This document shows, piece by piece, positions 1-8,900 of a DNA stretch of 64,000 bases (position 1 is the stretch's first letter; each line of letters begins with the position of its first letter). The stretch spans positions 26,970 to 90,969 of the forward strand of contig JBDRDD010000020.1 in NCBI GenBank assembly GCA_043821115.1, given 5' to 3'. The stretch comes from JBDRDD01 sp043821115. GTDB taxonomy: Bacteria > CAYTYR01 > UBA6262 > DAOVJB01. The notes under the pieces are model-generated. The model saw only the letters and a program-made list of their open reading frames with translations, ran no database searches and had not been told where the DNA came from. A program made the translations under genes and the position numbers.

Positions 1-1
1 C

Positions 2-3000
2 ACCGCAACTTATGACAGTGCGGGAGCCTATACAACCCTTGGTTCAACGACTTATGCCGATACATGGACCGGCAACTATTATATGTGGCTCGGGTATATG
101 CATGGCTCTGCTTCGGGAACTACGGATTGTGATAATTTTGATGTCGACTGGGTGCGCGTGCGTAAGTACACGGCAACTGTTCCTTCTACATCCGCGGGAA
201 GTGAAACACGCCTTTACGCAACTTCCGGAACGCTTACCTCATCTATTTTTGACGCTTCCGCTACCAGCTACGGCACCATGACATGGACCGATAGCGGGGT
301 ACAGACACTGACCATGAAAGTCCGCACATCAAACGATTCCGGTATGAGCGGAGCAACTGCATGGGCGAGTTGCACAAATGTTACCAAGGGAAATGATATA
401 ACTGCCCTGTCCTCAGTCACTGACACCCATCAGTATATCCAGTACCAGGCGGCATTCTCTACAGGCGACACAGCCCAGACACCGACCCTGGATGATGTGA
501 GTATTAATTATGTAAGTGACGGGACTCCGCCGAGTTCAACCATAAGTGTTCCTGTTAATGGAAATAATTACAGTTCGTTTACAACAATTAGCGGTACGGC
601 AAGCGATGATATTTCCGGTGTTGCCTCGGTTGCTGTCAGCATTCAGAAGGTAAGTGACAGCACCTACTGGGATGGTGACAGCTGGGAAGTCGCGCAGACA
701 TGGCTTGCTGCTACAGGTACGACCTCATGGACCTACACTTATACTCCCGATACCGATGATGAAAATTATACCGTGCAATCCCGTGCGACAGATAATGCAA
801 GTAACGTTGAAACACCGGGAGCGGGAAACACGTTCTACTACAACAGCGTTGCACCATCTTCTACTATAACAGTGCCAGTTAGCGGGAATTATTACAGTGC
901 TCAGGCAGGAAGCACTCTTACTACTATAAGCGGTACGGCGACTGTAAGTGTTGGGAGTATTACGCAGGTTGATATCACCATTAAAAATACCACTGATGGA
1001 ACTTGGTGGACCGGAGCGACGTGGGGTGCTGAAACATGGCTGTTATGTACTGGAAAGACCAGCTGGACATACACGGCTCCTACATGGACAGATGCCAAGG
1101 CATATCTTATTAAATCAAGAGCTCAAACCTCTACTGTTACTGAGACACCGGGTGCGGGCAATACCTTTACATATGACGCAAGTGCCCCGTCTTCTTCTGT
1201 GACATCACCTGCTGATGCAGCTGTTCTCGGAAGCTTGACTACCATATCCGGTACGGCAAGCGACAGCCTGAGCGGAGTGAGCAACGTTGGGGTAAGCATA
1301 AAAAGAACAAGTGACAATAAGTACTGGGATGGAGACAGCTGGGAAGTAACTCAAGCATGGCTAACTGCTACAGGAACCACTTCATGGACTTATTCCTATA
1401 CCCCTCCGGCAGACGGAAACTATGTTTTCCAGTCAAGAGGCACGGATGATGTGGGTAATGTTGAAACTCCGGGTGCGGGCAATACCATAAGCTATGATAC
1501 GACAGCACCTGCCTCGGCTGTAGGTTCTCCTGTTAATGGTACAACTGTTGGGAGTTTGACTACCATATCCGGCGCGGCAAGTGATGCCATAGCCGGAGTG
1601 AGCAGCGTCGGCATAAGCATAAAAAGAACAAGTGACAATAAGTACTGGGACGGGGACAGCTGGGAGAGCTCTCAAACATGGCTCACTGCGACAGGTACAA
1701 CTTCATGGACTTATTCATATACTCCTGATGCTGATGGCACCTATCTGTTCCAGTCAAGGGCTACTGATGCTGTTACTAATGTCGAAACAGCAGGAGCAGG
1801 CAATACTGTTAGCTATGATACCACGGCACCTTCTTCAACTGTCACTGCACCTGCAGACAGTGTTAATCTTAATGCTTTAACAGAGGTGACCGGTACGGCA
1901 AGTGATGCCATAGCCGGGGTTAATAAGGTGGAGGTGAGTATCCAGAAGGTAAGTGACAGTACATACTGGGACGGGGACAGCTGGGAAGTGGCTCAGACGT
2001 GGCTGACAGCAACGGGTACAATGTCATGGACTTATACATGGACTCCCAGTGTTGACGATGAAAACTACACAGTGCAATCACGCGCCACGGATGATGTGGG
2101 CAACGTTGAAACTCCGGGATCCGGGAATACTTTTTATTACAGTACGACAGCTCCTGTTTCGTCAATAACAGCTCCTACAAGCGGAGGCTATTACAGTGCC
2201 GAGACCGGTTATACGCTTGCCACTATAACTGGTACAGCCAGTATCCTTACTGGTTCGATAACCCTAGTGGAAATTACTATTAAAAATACTACTGATGGAA
2301 CTTGGTGGACCGGAGCGACGTGGGGTGCTGAAACATGGCTTACGGCTACAGGAACGACTGCATGGACTTACACAGCGCCTGCTTGGACTACAGCAAAAGC
2401 ATATCTGGTTAGAAGCAGAGCCACTGCTATAGCTACGGAGACTCCTGCTGCAGGTAAGTCATTTACTTATGATACGGCTGCTCCGGCGGACATAACAGAC
2501 CTGGCGGCCAGCGTTGGCTCAATCCAGGGTTATATTGATCTAACATGGACAGCACCAAGTGATGCGTTAAGCGGCACCGACTCTTATACTGTAAAGTACG
2601 CCACCTATGCTTTTGCGGATTCTGTCGGTGGGACATCCGCAAGCTGGTGGACTAACGCTGTTGAGTTTACCCAGAGCTGGACGGTCTCAAGTGCGGGCAG
2701 TACGGAATCACAGACTGTTACAGGTCTTACGGCAAACCTGACATACTACTTTGCTATCAAAACAACAGATGCCGTCGGGAATGTTTCTGGGGTATCCAAT
2801 CAACCCAGTGGAAATACGAGTACTCCGCCTGTTGTAACAGTTACCTATCCGACAGACAGCGGTGTCACGGTAGGATCCTTGGGAGATAACGGATCTTCTA
2901 CAATAAACATAACATGGACTGTTACCGACCCTAACACTTCTGATACTCACACTTTTGCCGTTGCTGTTTCTTCGGATCTTGGTGTGAGTTATACTACCCT

Positions 3001-4933
3001 TACATCAAGCCTACCGGACGGGACCACGTATTACGGCTGGGATTCACTGGGTTATAACAACACATTTGCAAGCGCTAATTACAAGGTAAGGGTAATAGCA
3101 ACTGATTCGGGAAGTCTTACCGGAGAGGACACCAGTGATAATAATTTCAGCCTTGACAATGCGAATTTAGCTCCCACTGTCACCGTGACATATCCTAATG
3201 GTGGGGAGACTCTGAGCGGTAGTAAAACCATCACATGGACTAATACCGATTCCAATACAAATGACACTCATACTTACGATGTATACTATTCCGTTGACAG
3301 CGGGACAACTTATACGCTCTTGGCTGCTGATATTCCTAACGGCACACTGCTCTATGCGTGGGATACGACCAGTACTGCCGACAGCAATACATACAAGATT
3401 AAAGTGTTCTCAACCGATGACGGTGGAGCAACCGGTTATCCGTCCAAGACATCTTCTGATGCGAGTAATGCCGTATTTAGTGTAAATAACGTAAATGATG
3501 CCCCCGATGCATTCGACTTGTTAACTCCTACAAACGCTGATTCGGTGAACAGTCTCACCCCGATACTTGACTGGGAAGATGCCACGGACCAGGATACAGG
3601 GCAAATCTTAACTTATACCCTTGAGGTCGCCACGGATGTGGCATTTGCCAATCTTGTGATTAATAAGGCGGATATTACTCAAAGCATATATTATGTTACC
3701 GTTGCTGACGGGCTCGTGAATAACTCCACATATTACTGGAGGGTGAAGGTTACCGATGACGGTACTCCGGCTGAATCTACCTATAGCACACAAACAACAT
3801 GGAGTTTTACTACCAGTGACGCGGTTCCTTCTGTAAGTTCGACTTCTCCGACCAATAACGCAAAGGTCTTAACAGATGATGTGTCTTCCGTTACTGTCAG
3901 ATTCACTAAACGCATTGATGAGGCTACGCTTACTGCCAGTACGGTGACTATTGTTGATAATGAAAGCAATGCTGTAACTGTCACTCTCTCCTATGATGAT
4001 AGCAATCAGTCCGTAACAATTACTCCGGCTTCAGCTTTTACTGCGTCACGCATTTATACGGTAACACTTACTACTGGTATAACAGATCTTTCCGGCACGG
4101 CCATGGCTGCCGCATACAGTTTCTCTTTCAAAACTCTTATATATATGCTAGAGGCTGTTACCTTTACAGCCCAAAGTGGGAAAGTGGAATGTGTTCTTGC
4201 TTCCAACTCCTTATCCGAGGACAGCTATATAATTGTGGAAGAGAAAACATCTACCAATTCAACGCCCGTGGCTTCTGCCAATAATAACGTAAATTCTGAC
4301 AGCAGGATAGCTTCTGTAGGGGTGAGCGGGTATGAATTAAACGCTTATGATTCAGATGATACGCTTGTTGAGATATTTAACACGACAATCACTCTGAGCC
4401 TTTATTATAACGATACAGATAGTGACGGTTATGTTGACTCTACAAGCGTTAAGGAAACACTTCTCAGGATGTTCAAGTTAAATGAGACCACAAATAACTG
4501 GGAGCTTGTTGATGATTCCACGGTTGATGAAACCAATAATAAGGTTTCAGCCGAGATAGAATCTTTCTCCACGTATACACTTCTTGGATATAAAGCGCCG
4601 TCTGATACAGCATCAGGTCTTATGAACTTCCCGAATCCTTTTGAAGCCGGGCAGGAATCAACTACGATAGTGTATGTTCTTAACAAGGACGCTAAAGTCA
4701 CGATTTATATATACAACATCGTAGGCGATCTGGTTAAAAAACTCGAATACGCGAGTGGCTCAACCGGGGGTACCGGTGCATCAGGTGGATATACCAACAG
4801 GGTCACATGGGATGGCCGAAACGGTGATGGGATGATTGTTGCCAACGGCGGTTATATAGCCCAGGTCATAGTCGAGCCTGAAGATGGCACCGATACTGTG
4901 AAAATGATACGAAAGATAGCAGTGGTAAAATAA
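2..4933 (+). CDS. Giant secreted repeat protein, 5'-truncated by window edge, with C-terminal FlgD-like domain
   Basis: The reading frame is open from base 2, so the gene begins upstream of the window; 1643 residues are visible. Residues 1 to about 58 look like the end of a DUF2341-type domain (VDWVRVRKY). About residues 178-826 hold six Ig-like repeats of roughly 107 residues, four with a YWDGDSWE core and two with a variant core (TWWTGATWG). Then come a fibronectin III-like domain (about 827-942), two Ig-like domains (about 943-1165), another FN3-like domain, a Big_5-like domain (about 1275-1380) and a C-terminal FlgD-like Ig domain (about 1539-1643, FPNPF then TWDGRNGDG). No catalytic motif is visible. 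Composition is Ser/Thr-rich, as in exported adhesins or surface-layer proteins. A small protein with the same C-terminal domain and a PorV-like barrel follow within 600 bases, suggesting co-expression and a shared export or attachment route (inference). Confidence 0.85.
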   Translation, partial: TATYDSAGAYTTLGSTTYADTWTGNYYMWLGYMHGSASGTTDCDNFDVDWVRVRKYTATVPSTSAGSETRLYATSGTLTSSIFDASATSYGTMTWTDSGVQTLTMKVRTSNDSGMSGATAWASCTNVTKGNDITALSSVTDTHQYIQYQAAFSTGDTAQTPTLDDVSINYVSDGTPPSSTISVPVNGNNYSSFTTISGTASDDISGVASVAVSIQKVSDSTYWDGDSWEVAQTWLAATGTTSWTYTYTPDTDDENYTVQSRATDNASNVETPGAGNTFYYNSVAPSSTITVPVSGNYYSAQAGSTLTTISGTATVSVGSITQVDITIKNTTDGTWWTGATWGAETWLLCTGKTSWTYTAPTWTDAKAYLIKSRAQTSTVTETPGAGNTFTYDASAPSSSVTSPADAAVLGSLTTISGTASDSLSGVSNVGVSIKRTSDNKYWDGDSWEVTQAWLTATGTTSWTYSYTPPADGNYVFQSRGTDDVGNVETPGAGNTISYDTTAPASAVGSPVNGTTVGSLTTISGAASDAIAGVSSVGISIKRTSDNKYWDGDSWESSQTWLTATGTTSWTYSYTPDADGTYLFQSRATDAVTNVETAGAGNTVSYDTTAPSSTVTAPADSVNLNALTEVTGTASDAIAGVNKVEVSIQKVSDSTYWDGDSWEVAQTWLTATGTMSWTYTWTPSVDDENYTVQSRATDDVGNVETPGSGNTFYYSTTAPVSSITAPTSGGYYSAETGYTLATITGTASILTGSITLVEITIKNTTDGTWWTGATWGAETWLTATGTTAWTYTAPAWTTAKAYLVRSRATAIATETPAAGKSFTYDTAAPADITDLAASVGSIQGYIDLTWTAPSDALSGTDSYTVKYATYAFADSVGGTSASWWTNAVEFTQSWTVSSAGSTESQTVTGLTANLTYYFAIKTTDAVGNVSGVSNQPSGNTSTPPVVTVTYPTDSGVTVGSLGDNGSSTINITWTVTDPNTSDTHTFAVAVSSDLGVSYTTLTSSLPDGTTYYGWDSLGYNNTFASANYKVRVIATDSGSLTGEDTSDNNFSLDNANLAPTVTVTYPNGGETLSGSKTITWTNTDSNTNDTHTYDVYYSVDSGTTYTLLAADIPNGTLLYAWDTTSTADSNTYKIKVFSTDDGGATGYPSKTSSDASNAVFSVNNVNDAPDAFDLLTPTNADSVNSLTPILDWEDATDQDTGQILTYTLEVATDVAFANLVINKADITQSIYYVTVADGLVNNSTYYWRVKVTDDGTPAESTYSTQTTWSFTTSDAVPSVSSTSPTNNAKVLTDDVSSVTVRFTKRIDEATLTASTVTIVDNESNAVTVTLSYDDSNQSVTITPASAFTASRIYTVTLTTGITDLSGTAMAAAYSFSFKTLIYMLEAVTFTAQSGKVECVLASNSLSEDSYIIVEEKTSTNSTPVASANNNVNSDSRIASVGVSGYELNAYDSDDTLVEIFNTTITLSLYYNDTDSDGYVDSTSVKETLLRMFKLNETTNNWELVDDSTVDETNNKVSAEIESFSTYTLLGYKAPSDTASGLMNFPNPFEAGQESTTIVYVLNKDAKVTIYIYNIVGDLVKKLEYASGSTGGTGASGGYTNRVTWDGRNGDGMIVANGGYIAQVIVEPEDGTDTVKMIRKIAVVK
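530..2480 (+). repeat. Six in-gene tandem repeats of about 320 bp (Ig-like modules)
   Basis: Repeat boundaries are near 530, 856, 1181, 1504, 1831 and 2151. Units 1, 3, 4 and 5 share the YWDGDSWE core; units 2 and 6 share the TWWTGATWGAETWL core. Bases 980-1041 and 2279-2340 match over 62 positions with one difference, and units 3 and 4 share a long near-identical block around 1300-1350 and 1620-1670. Such DNA-level identity points to recent duplication or gene conversion inside the gene. Confidence 0.85.
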
Positions 4934-4958
4934 TATATTCCAATATGGAAGGCGATAG

Positions 4959-5441
4959 ATGAAAAAACATGGTATAGGGATTGTCTTGTTTATGCTTTGT
5001 GTTGGGTTAGTATATGCTTCAGTCTCTACTGCAGAAGAGAAAAGTATTACTACAGAAACCTCAACCGATATCAGCGTTTTCGTTATCCAGAGAGCGGCTG
5101 AGCTCTCCGGTTTGTTTAACTTCCCAAATCCCTTCAATCCTAATAGTTCTGATTCTGATCAGAACAGGACTACTTTTGTGTATGCTTTGACTCAAAACAG
5201 CAAGGTTACAATTGACATATATAATTCTGTGGGAGATTTGGTTAGAAGACTTGAGTATGCCAGTGGTGCTACCGGTGGTACAGGATCATCGGGCGGGTAC
5301 ACCAACAGGGTCACCTGGGATGGTAGAAATGGTGACGGGATGATAGTGGCAAACGGGATGTATATAGCGCAGATCATGGCTGAGCCGACCAGCGGCGGTG
5401 ATAGCTCTAAAACTACACGCAAAATTGCTGTGTTAAAATGA
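4959..5441 (+). CDS. Small secreted protein: signal peptide plus one FlgD-like Ig domain
   Basis: 160 residues. Residues 1-26 form a signal peptide (MKKHGIG, hydrophobic core, cleavage near VYA-SV or STA-EE). From about residue 50 it matches the C-terminal domain of the upstream giant protein almost motif for motif: FPNPF, VTIDIYNSVGDLVRRLEYASG, the glycine-rich TGGTGSSGGYTNR segment, TWDGRNGDGMIVANG and a final RKIAVLK. It therefore looks like a free-standing copy of that domain with its own export signal. The gene starts 25 bases after the giant gene and is probably co-transcribed. Function is unknown; it could cap, anchor or compete with the large protein, or be a remnant left by duplication. 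The domain assignment is firm, the role is not. Confidence 0.8.
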   Translation: MKKHGIGIVLFMLCVGLVYASVSTAEEKSITTETSTDISVFVIQRAAELSGLFNFPNPFNPNSSDSDQNRTTFVYALTQNSKVTIDIYNSVGDLVRRLEYASGATGGTGSSGGYTNRVTWDGRNGDGMIVANGMYIAQIMAEPTSGGDSSKTTRKIAVLK

Positions 5442-5472
5442 GAAACATGTACTAAAAGGGGGAAGGGTCCTA

Positions 5473-6945
5473 ATGAGACAATACAAATTAATTTCTATCG
5501 GAAAGCGATTGTTGTATCTGGCTTTCATAGTCTGTACGCTTGGTTACTTTTTAATCGCATCTGCTGATGCGTTTGATGTTAATTACCAGCAGACGGAGGA
5601 GAAGGCAGGGCTGCCCGGTGAATATCTGTCTAATTTCGGAGCAAACGCCAGGGCTCTTGGTATGGGAAAGGCTTACACGGCTATTGCTGATGATTCAAGC
5701 GGGCCTTACTGGAATCCGGCGGGGCTGGCGCTTATGACATGGAAGGAAGCATCGTTTCTTTATTCAGATTTGTTTAAGAGTGTAAAGTACAGTTTTCTCG
5801 GATATGCGCATCCTTTTGCCGAGCGAAATGTTTTCGGTATATCCTGGATTAGAACGGGTATGAACGATATTGATAAGAGAAATGCATTCGGGGAAAGCAC
5901 AGGTACATTCTCAGATGTTGAGAGTACTTACCTCATTTCTTATGCCAGGAAGCTCTATCCTAATTTTGATGCCGGTGTCAATCTTAAAATAGTAAGCCAG
6001 GATATTGATACTTATTCAGCAATAGCTTATGGGATGGATATAGGTGCCATGTACAGGCCTATCGAGCATGGCTCCGTAGGGCTTACTCTCCAAAACGTAT
6101 TACAGCCTAAGATTAAACTAAAGGACGCAACCGACACGTTTCCTATAAATCTTAAACTGGGTCTTGCCTACAAGTTCTTAGATGATAGTCTCCTCGTGGC
6201 CGGGGATGTAGATTACCAGAACCTTGTTCCTAACAAGGACCTTTATTTAACCGGGAGCGGTGAATCTGTCATGAGGTGGCACGGTGGTTTAGAATATATA
6301 TACAAACATGATGTAGCGAACTTTGCGTTTCGTGCCGGTATAGATTACAAGGAGATAGCCTGTGGTTTCGGTGTCAAGACGCACTATTTCAACTTTGATT
6401 ATGCCATTGGCCTTCATGCGCTTGACATAACCCATCGCTTCAGCGTGACTGCGCGCTTCGGCATGCTGCCCAGCGAACAGGAGAAGATAGTGGAAGCCAA
6501 GCGCCTGGAAGTAGAAGTCAAAGAACAGTATCAGATGGCGCTTAAACTTTACAACGAGAAAGAATACGAAGGAGCTCTTGCGGCAGCGGACGCCGCACTT
6601 GCACTGGATGAATCAAACGAGAAAATCCGGGATCTCAGAGATACTATCTATGCCTCTATGAGAAGGCATAAGGCATCCAGGCTCTGTTCTGTAGCCCTTG
6701 ATTATTTCGAGCAGGGACAGGAGGCTTTGGGCAATGAGGCTCTGCAGGAAGCCTTAAAACTTGACCCGCAGGTCAAGGAGTGCCTGGAGCAGGAAATTTT
6801 TGACAGGGCAAGAGAGCAGATAACGGCAGAGAAATACAATGAGGCGGAGAGGGACCTTTTGAGGACTCTGATGCTCAATCCCGACAATGAAGAAGCTAAG
6901 AGGCTTCTTGAGAAGATACGTGAAATAATGGAATTCCTTGAATAA
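5473..6945 (+). CDS. PorV/PorQ-like outer-membrane barrel with C-terminal TPR domain
   Basis: 490 residues. A signal peptide (ending SADA) leads into a PorV/PorQ/UPF0164-type beta-barrel: the N-terminal block with GANARALGMGKAYTA and YWNPAGLAL is the family signature, and aromatic-rich beta strands continue to about residue 330 (TARFGMLP). Residues 335-490 are helical and contain three TPR-like units (ALKLYNEKEYEGALAAADAAL and similar), which would face the periplasm. In type IX secretion PorV binds the C-terminal domain of cargo and shuttles it at the outer membrane; this gene lies directly after two genes carrying such FlgD-like C-terminal domains. The added TPR region is absent from the second barrel in this window. 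The start ATG follows a purine-rich site at 5456-5467. Confidence is high for family, moderate for function. Confidence 0.8.
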   Translation: MRQYKLISIGKRLLYLAFIVCTLGYFLIASADAFDVNYQQTEEKAGLPGEYLSNFGANARALGMGKAYTAIADDSSGPYWNPAGLALMTWKEASFLYSDLFKSVKYSFLGYAHPFAERNVFGISWIRTGMNDIDKRNAFGESTGTFSDVESTYLISYARKLYPNFDAGVNLKIVSQDIDTYSAIAYGMDIGAMYRPIEHGSVGLTLQNVLQPKIKLKDATDTFPINLKLGLAYKFLDDSLLVAGDVDYQNLVPNKDLYLTGSGESVMRWHGGLEYIYKHDVANFAFRAGIDYKEIACGFGVKTHYFNFDYAIGLHALDITHRFSVTARFGMLPSEQEKIVEAKRLEVEVKEQYQMALKLYNEKEYEGALAAADAALALDESNEKIRDLRDTIYASMRRHKASRLCSVALDYFEQGQEALGNEALQEALKLDPQVKECLEQEIFDRAREQITAEKYNEAERDLLRTLMLNPDNEEAKRLLEKIREIMEFLE

Positions 6946-6970
6946 GGAAGGGTTTTTAGTAAAATAGTAC

Positions 6971-6999
6971 TTGTTGGCTAATATTACTTATGATATAAT
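6971..6999 (+). promoter_or_regulatory. Sigma-70-type promoter with extended -10
   Basis: TTGTTG (6971-6976), 17-bp spacer, TATAAT (6994-6999) preceded by TGA, an extended -10. It would drive the receiver gene at 7047 and the TPR/HEAT gene after it, separately from the upstream PorV-like gene. Confidence 0.65.
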
Positions 7000-7046
7000 A
7001 CTTAACTTGAAAAAGGTTTCCTAAATTTACAGGAGGCGTGTTGGTT

Positions 7047-7424
7047 GTGACCAAGAAAATATTGATAGCTGACGATTCCCTTGTTATAGTCCAGATGATG
7101 AAATCGGCCCTTGAGACGCAAGGGTATGAGGTTGTTACTGCTATGGACGGCGAGGAGGCTCTCCAGAAGGCCACATCTGAACATCCTGACTTGATTATCC
7201 TGGATATAATGATGCCTAAGATGGACGGATATACCGTGAATCTAAGGCTAAAGGAAATGCCTGACACAAAGGAAACTCCTGTAATAATAAGCTCTGGTAA
7301 AGGGCAGATGAGGGAACTCTTCCGGATGGATGAGAAGTCCAAGATAGCAGGCTATCTTGAGAAGCCCTTCCCGCTTTCGCTCTTGGTTGACACCATAAAG
7401 AGTACACTTGATAAAATAAAATAG
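7047..7424 (+). CDS. Single-domain response regulator (CheY-like receiver)
   Basis: About 125 residues, one receiver domain and no output domain. The acidic pair is in ILIADDS, the phosphoacceptor Asp is in LIILDIMMPKMDGY (residue 53 from this start), the switch Ser is in VIISSG and the conserved Lys is in EKPF. It should be phosphorylated by a histidine kinase outside the window. AGGAGG at 7031-7036 is too close to a GTG at 7038; the GTG at 7047 is preferred, with TTG 7041 as an alternative. It sits 18 bases before a TPR/TM/HEAT membrane protein, which may be its partner (inference). Confidence 0.88.
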   Translation: MTKKILIADDSLVIVQMMKSALETQGYEVVTAMDGEEALQKATSEHPDLIILDIMMPKMDGYTVNLRLKEMPDTKETPVIISSGKGQMRELFRMDEKSKIAGYLEKPFPLSLLVDTIKSTLDKIK

Positions 7425-7442
7425 TCCTCATAGGGGGTACTT

Positions 7443-8804
7443 TTGACGGCTCGCAGAATACTGGTTTTGCTTATTGTGAGTTTCATTTTAATATGCGTGT
7501 TTGCGGCCACTCGTCCTGCTTGGGCGGAAAAAGGCAACGCAGGCGGTATTTATTTCAGTGCGGGTGTGCAGAAGTACCTCAAGGGCGATCTTGGTGGGGC
7601 AATACGAGACCTTGAGGATGCGCTTCGCTTTGACCCGAAAAATTTGAAGACACAGGCTTTTCTTACCAAGGTTTTGGTGGCGCAGGGAACCGAGTATTAC
7701 CTGAGGCGTGATAATACCAGGGCGATTCCTTACTTGAAAAGAGCGCTTGAACTCTCACCGGAAAACGCTGAAGTAAAGAAGATGTATACTCTGGTGGATA
7801 GAGAGCTAAATCCTCCTGCAGCGTCTGTCGCTTCTGCTCCTTCGGGCACATCAAAAGCCCCTGCTTCCTCACCGGCCCAGGCACAAGGAAGTTCCGCAGA
7901 TATGGTGAAGCTGTTCTCGAAATTCCAGGATCAGCAGGAGAAGATAATTGATAAATACATGGAGCCGCAGGATGTTCTAAAGGATATGCTGTCCCAGTCT
8001 GACCAGAACCGTCTGCAGATGTATGATAACATAAAGGCGGAGAGGGAAAAACTCTTTGAGATTCTAGAGGAAAAAGATAAAGTTGTCACCGGTGCGTTCG
8101 AGGAGAGCCAGCGGGTAATGAAGCGGACGATGGCTTTTAGTATCATAGGTTTTATTGTCGCAATCTCTGTTGTAGTATTTTTCATATACCTGATACTGAA
8201 TTATGTCAGTGCAAGGAGAGAAGCTATTCTCATGCAGCAGCAGGAGAAGATACTTGGTATGATGCAGCAGCAGAACATAGCGCTTGCCAGCGGCCAGGCA
8301 AAACTAATGCTTGGAGAGTCTACAGTGGCCGATAAAGATACTATAACTGCCCGCGAGATGATGCAGGATACCAATCCTCATGTAAGGGCTCGGGGCGTCG
8401 AGGTTATAGAAGCTGAGCTGGTAAAGGAAATGGACCCTGACGTAGCCGTTAAGCTGCTGATGCCTTTCTTGCAGGATCCGGACAACAGGGTCAAGGCTAA
8501 TGCCGCAAAGGCACTTTATGTCTTTGACAAGGTTCGTGCTCTTGATACCCTTAAGGAAATGGCTGAGAACTCGGATAAATGGATGAGGGTGAGTGCAGCA
8601 TGGGCTTTTGGTGAGATATCCAACGAAGACGCGATAGATCCGCTTGTGGAATTAGCCAATGATTCCGAGTACCATGTGAAGAGAAGGGCTATTAAGGCAC
8701 TGGATCAGATATTCCAGGCCAGAAAAGACATGTTTAACGATGAGGTAAAGGAAAAGATTACCCATGCCCTTGAACAGGAAAGAAGCGAAGGCTGGATTGT
8801 ATAA
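7443..8804 (+). CDS. Membrane protein with periplasmic TPRs, one TM helix and cytoplasmic HEAT repeats
   Basis: 453 residues from a TTG start with AGGGGGT at 7432-7438. Residues 1-28 are a signal or anchor segment (ending RPAWA). TPR-like repeats occupy about 30-120 (GVQKYLKGDLGGAIRDLEDAL, YYLRRDNTRAIPYLKRAL). A Pro/Ala/Ser linker follows, then a charged coiled-coil-like stretch, a single strongly hydrophobic helix at about 230-252, and HEAT/PBS-lyase-like repeats at about 300-440 (DPDNRVKANAAKALYVF, WMRVSAAWAFGEI). The layout suggests a scaffold linking periplasmic and cytoplasmic partners. Pairing with a lone receiver upstream suggests phosphorylation-controlled assembly (inference). No enzyme motif is seen. 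Transcription probably ends at the terminator at 8845-8887. Confidence 0.72.
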   Translation: MTARRILVLLIVSFILICVFAATRPAWAEKGNAGGIYFSAGVQKYLKGDLGGAIRDLEDALRFDPKNLKTQAFLTKVLVAQGTEYYLRRDNTRAIPYLKRALELSPENAEVKKMYTLVDRELNPPAASVASAPSGTSKAPASSPAQAQGSSADMVKLFSKFQDQQEKIIDKYMEPQDVLKDMLSQSDQNRLQMYDNIKAEREKLFEILEEKDKVVTGAFEESQRVMKRTMAFSIIGFIVAISVVVFFIYLILNYVSARREAILMQQQEKILGMMQQQNIALASGQAKLMLGESTVADKDTITAREMMQDTNPHVRARGVEVIEAELVKEMDPDVAVKLLMPFLQDPDNRVKANAAKALYVFDKVRALDTLKEMAENSDKWMRVSAAWAFGEISNEDAIDPLVELANDSEYHVKRRAIKALDQIFQARKDMFNDEVKEKITHALEQERSEGWIV

Positions 8805-8844
8805 CCCGCCCTATTTTATATATTAAAGAGGCATAACATAATAC

Positions 8845-8887
8845 AAAATCCCTAAAACTTGCCAGATAGTTTCTGGGATTTTTTTGT
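8845..8887 (+). terminator. Rho-independent terminator before uvrA
   Basis: AAAATCCC (8845-8852) pairs with GGGATTTT; an inner AAACT/AGTTT stem extends the hairpin, and the 3' arm runs into seven T residues. It separates the preceding operon from uvrA. Confidence 0.8.
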
Positions 8888-8900
8888 TTAGGAGTGTTTC

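Noticed and set aside
530..2480. CRISPR-like regular repeats
   Set aside because: The repeats are about 320 bp, lie in frame inside a coding gene and encode Ig-like modules.
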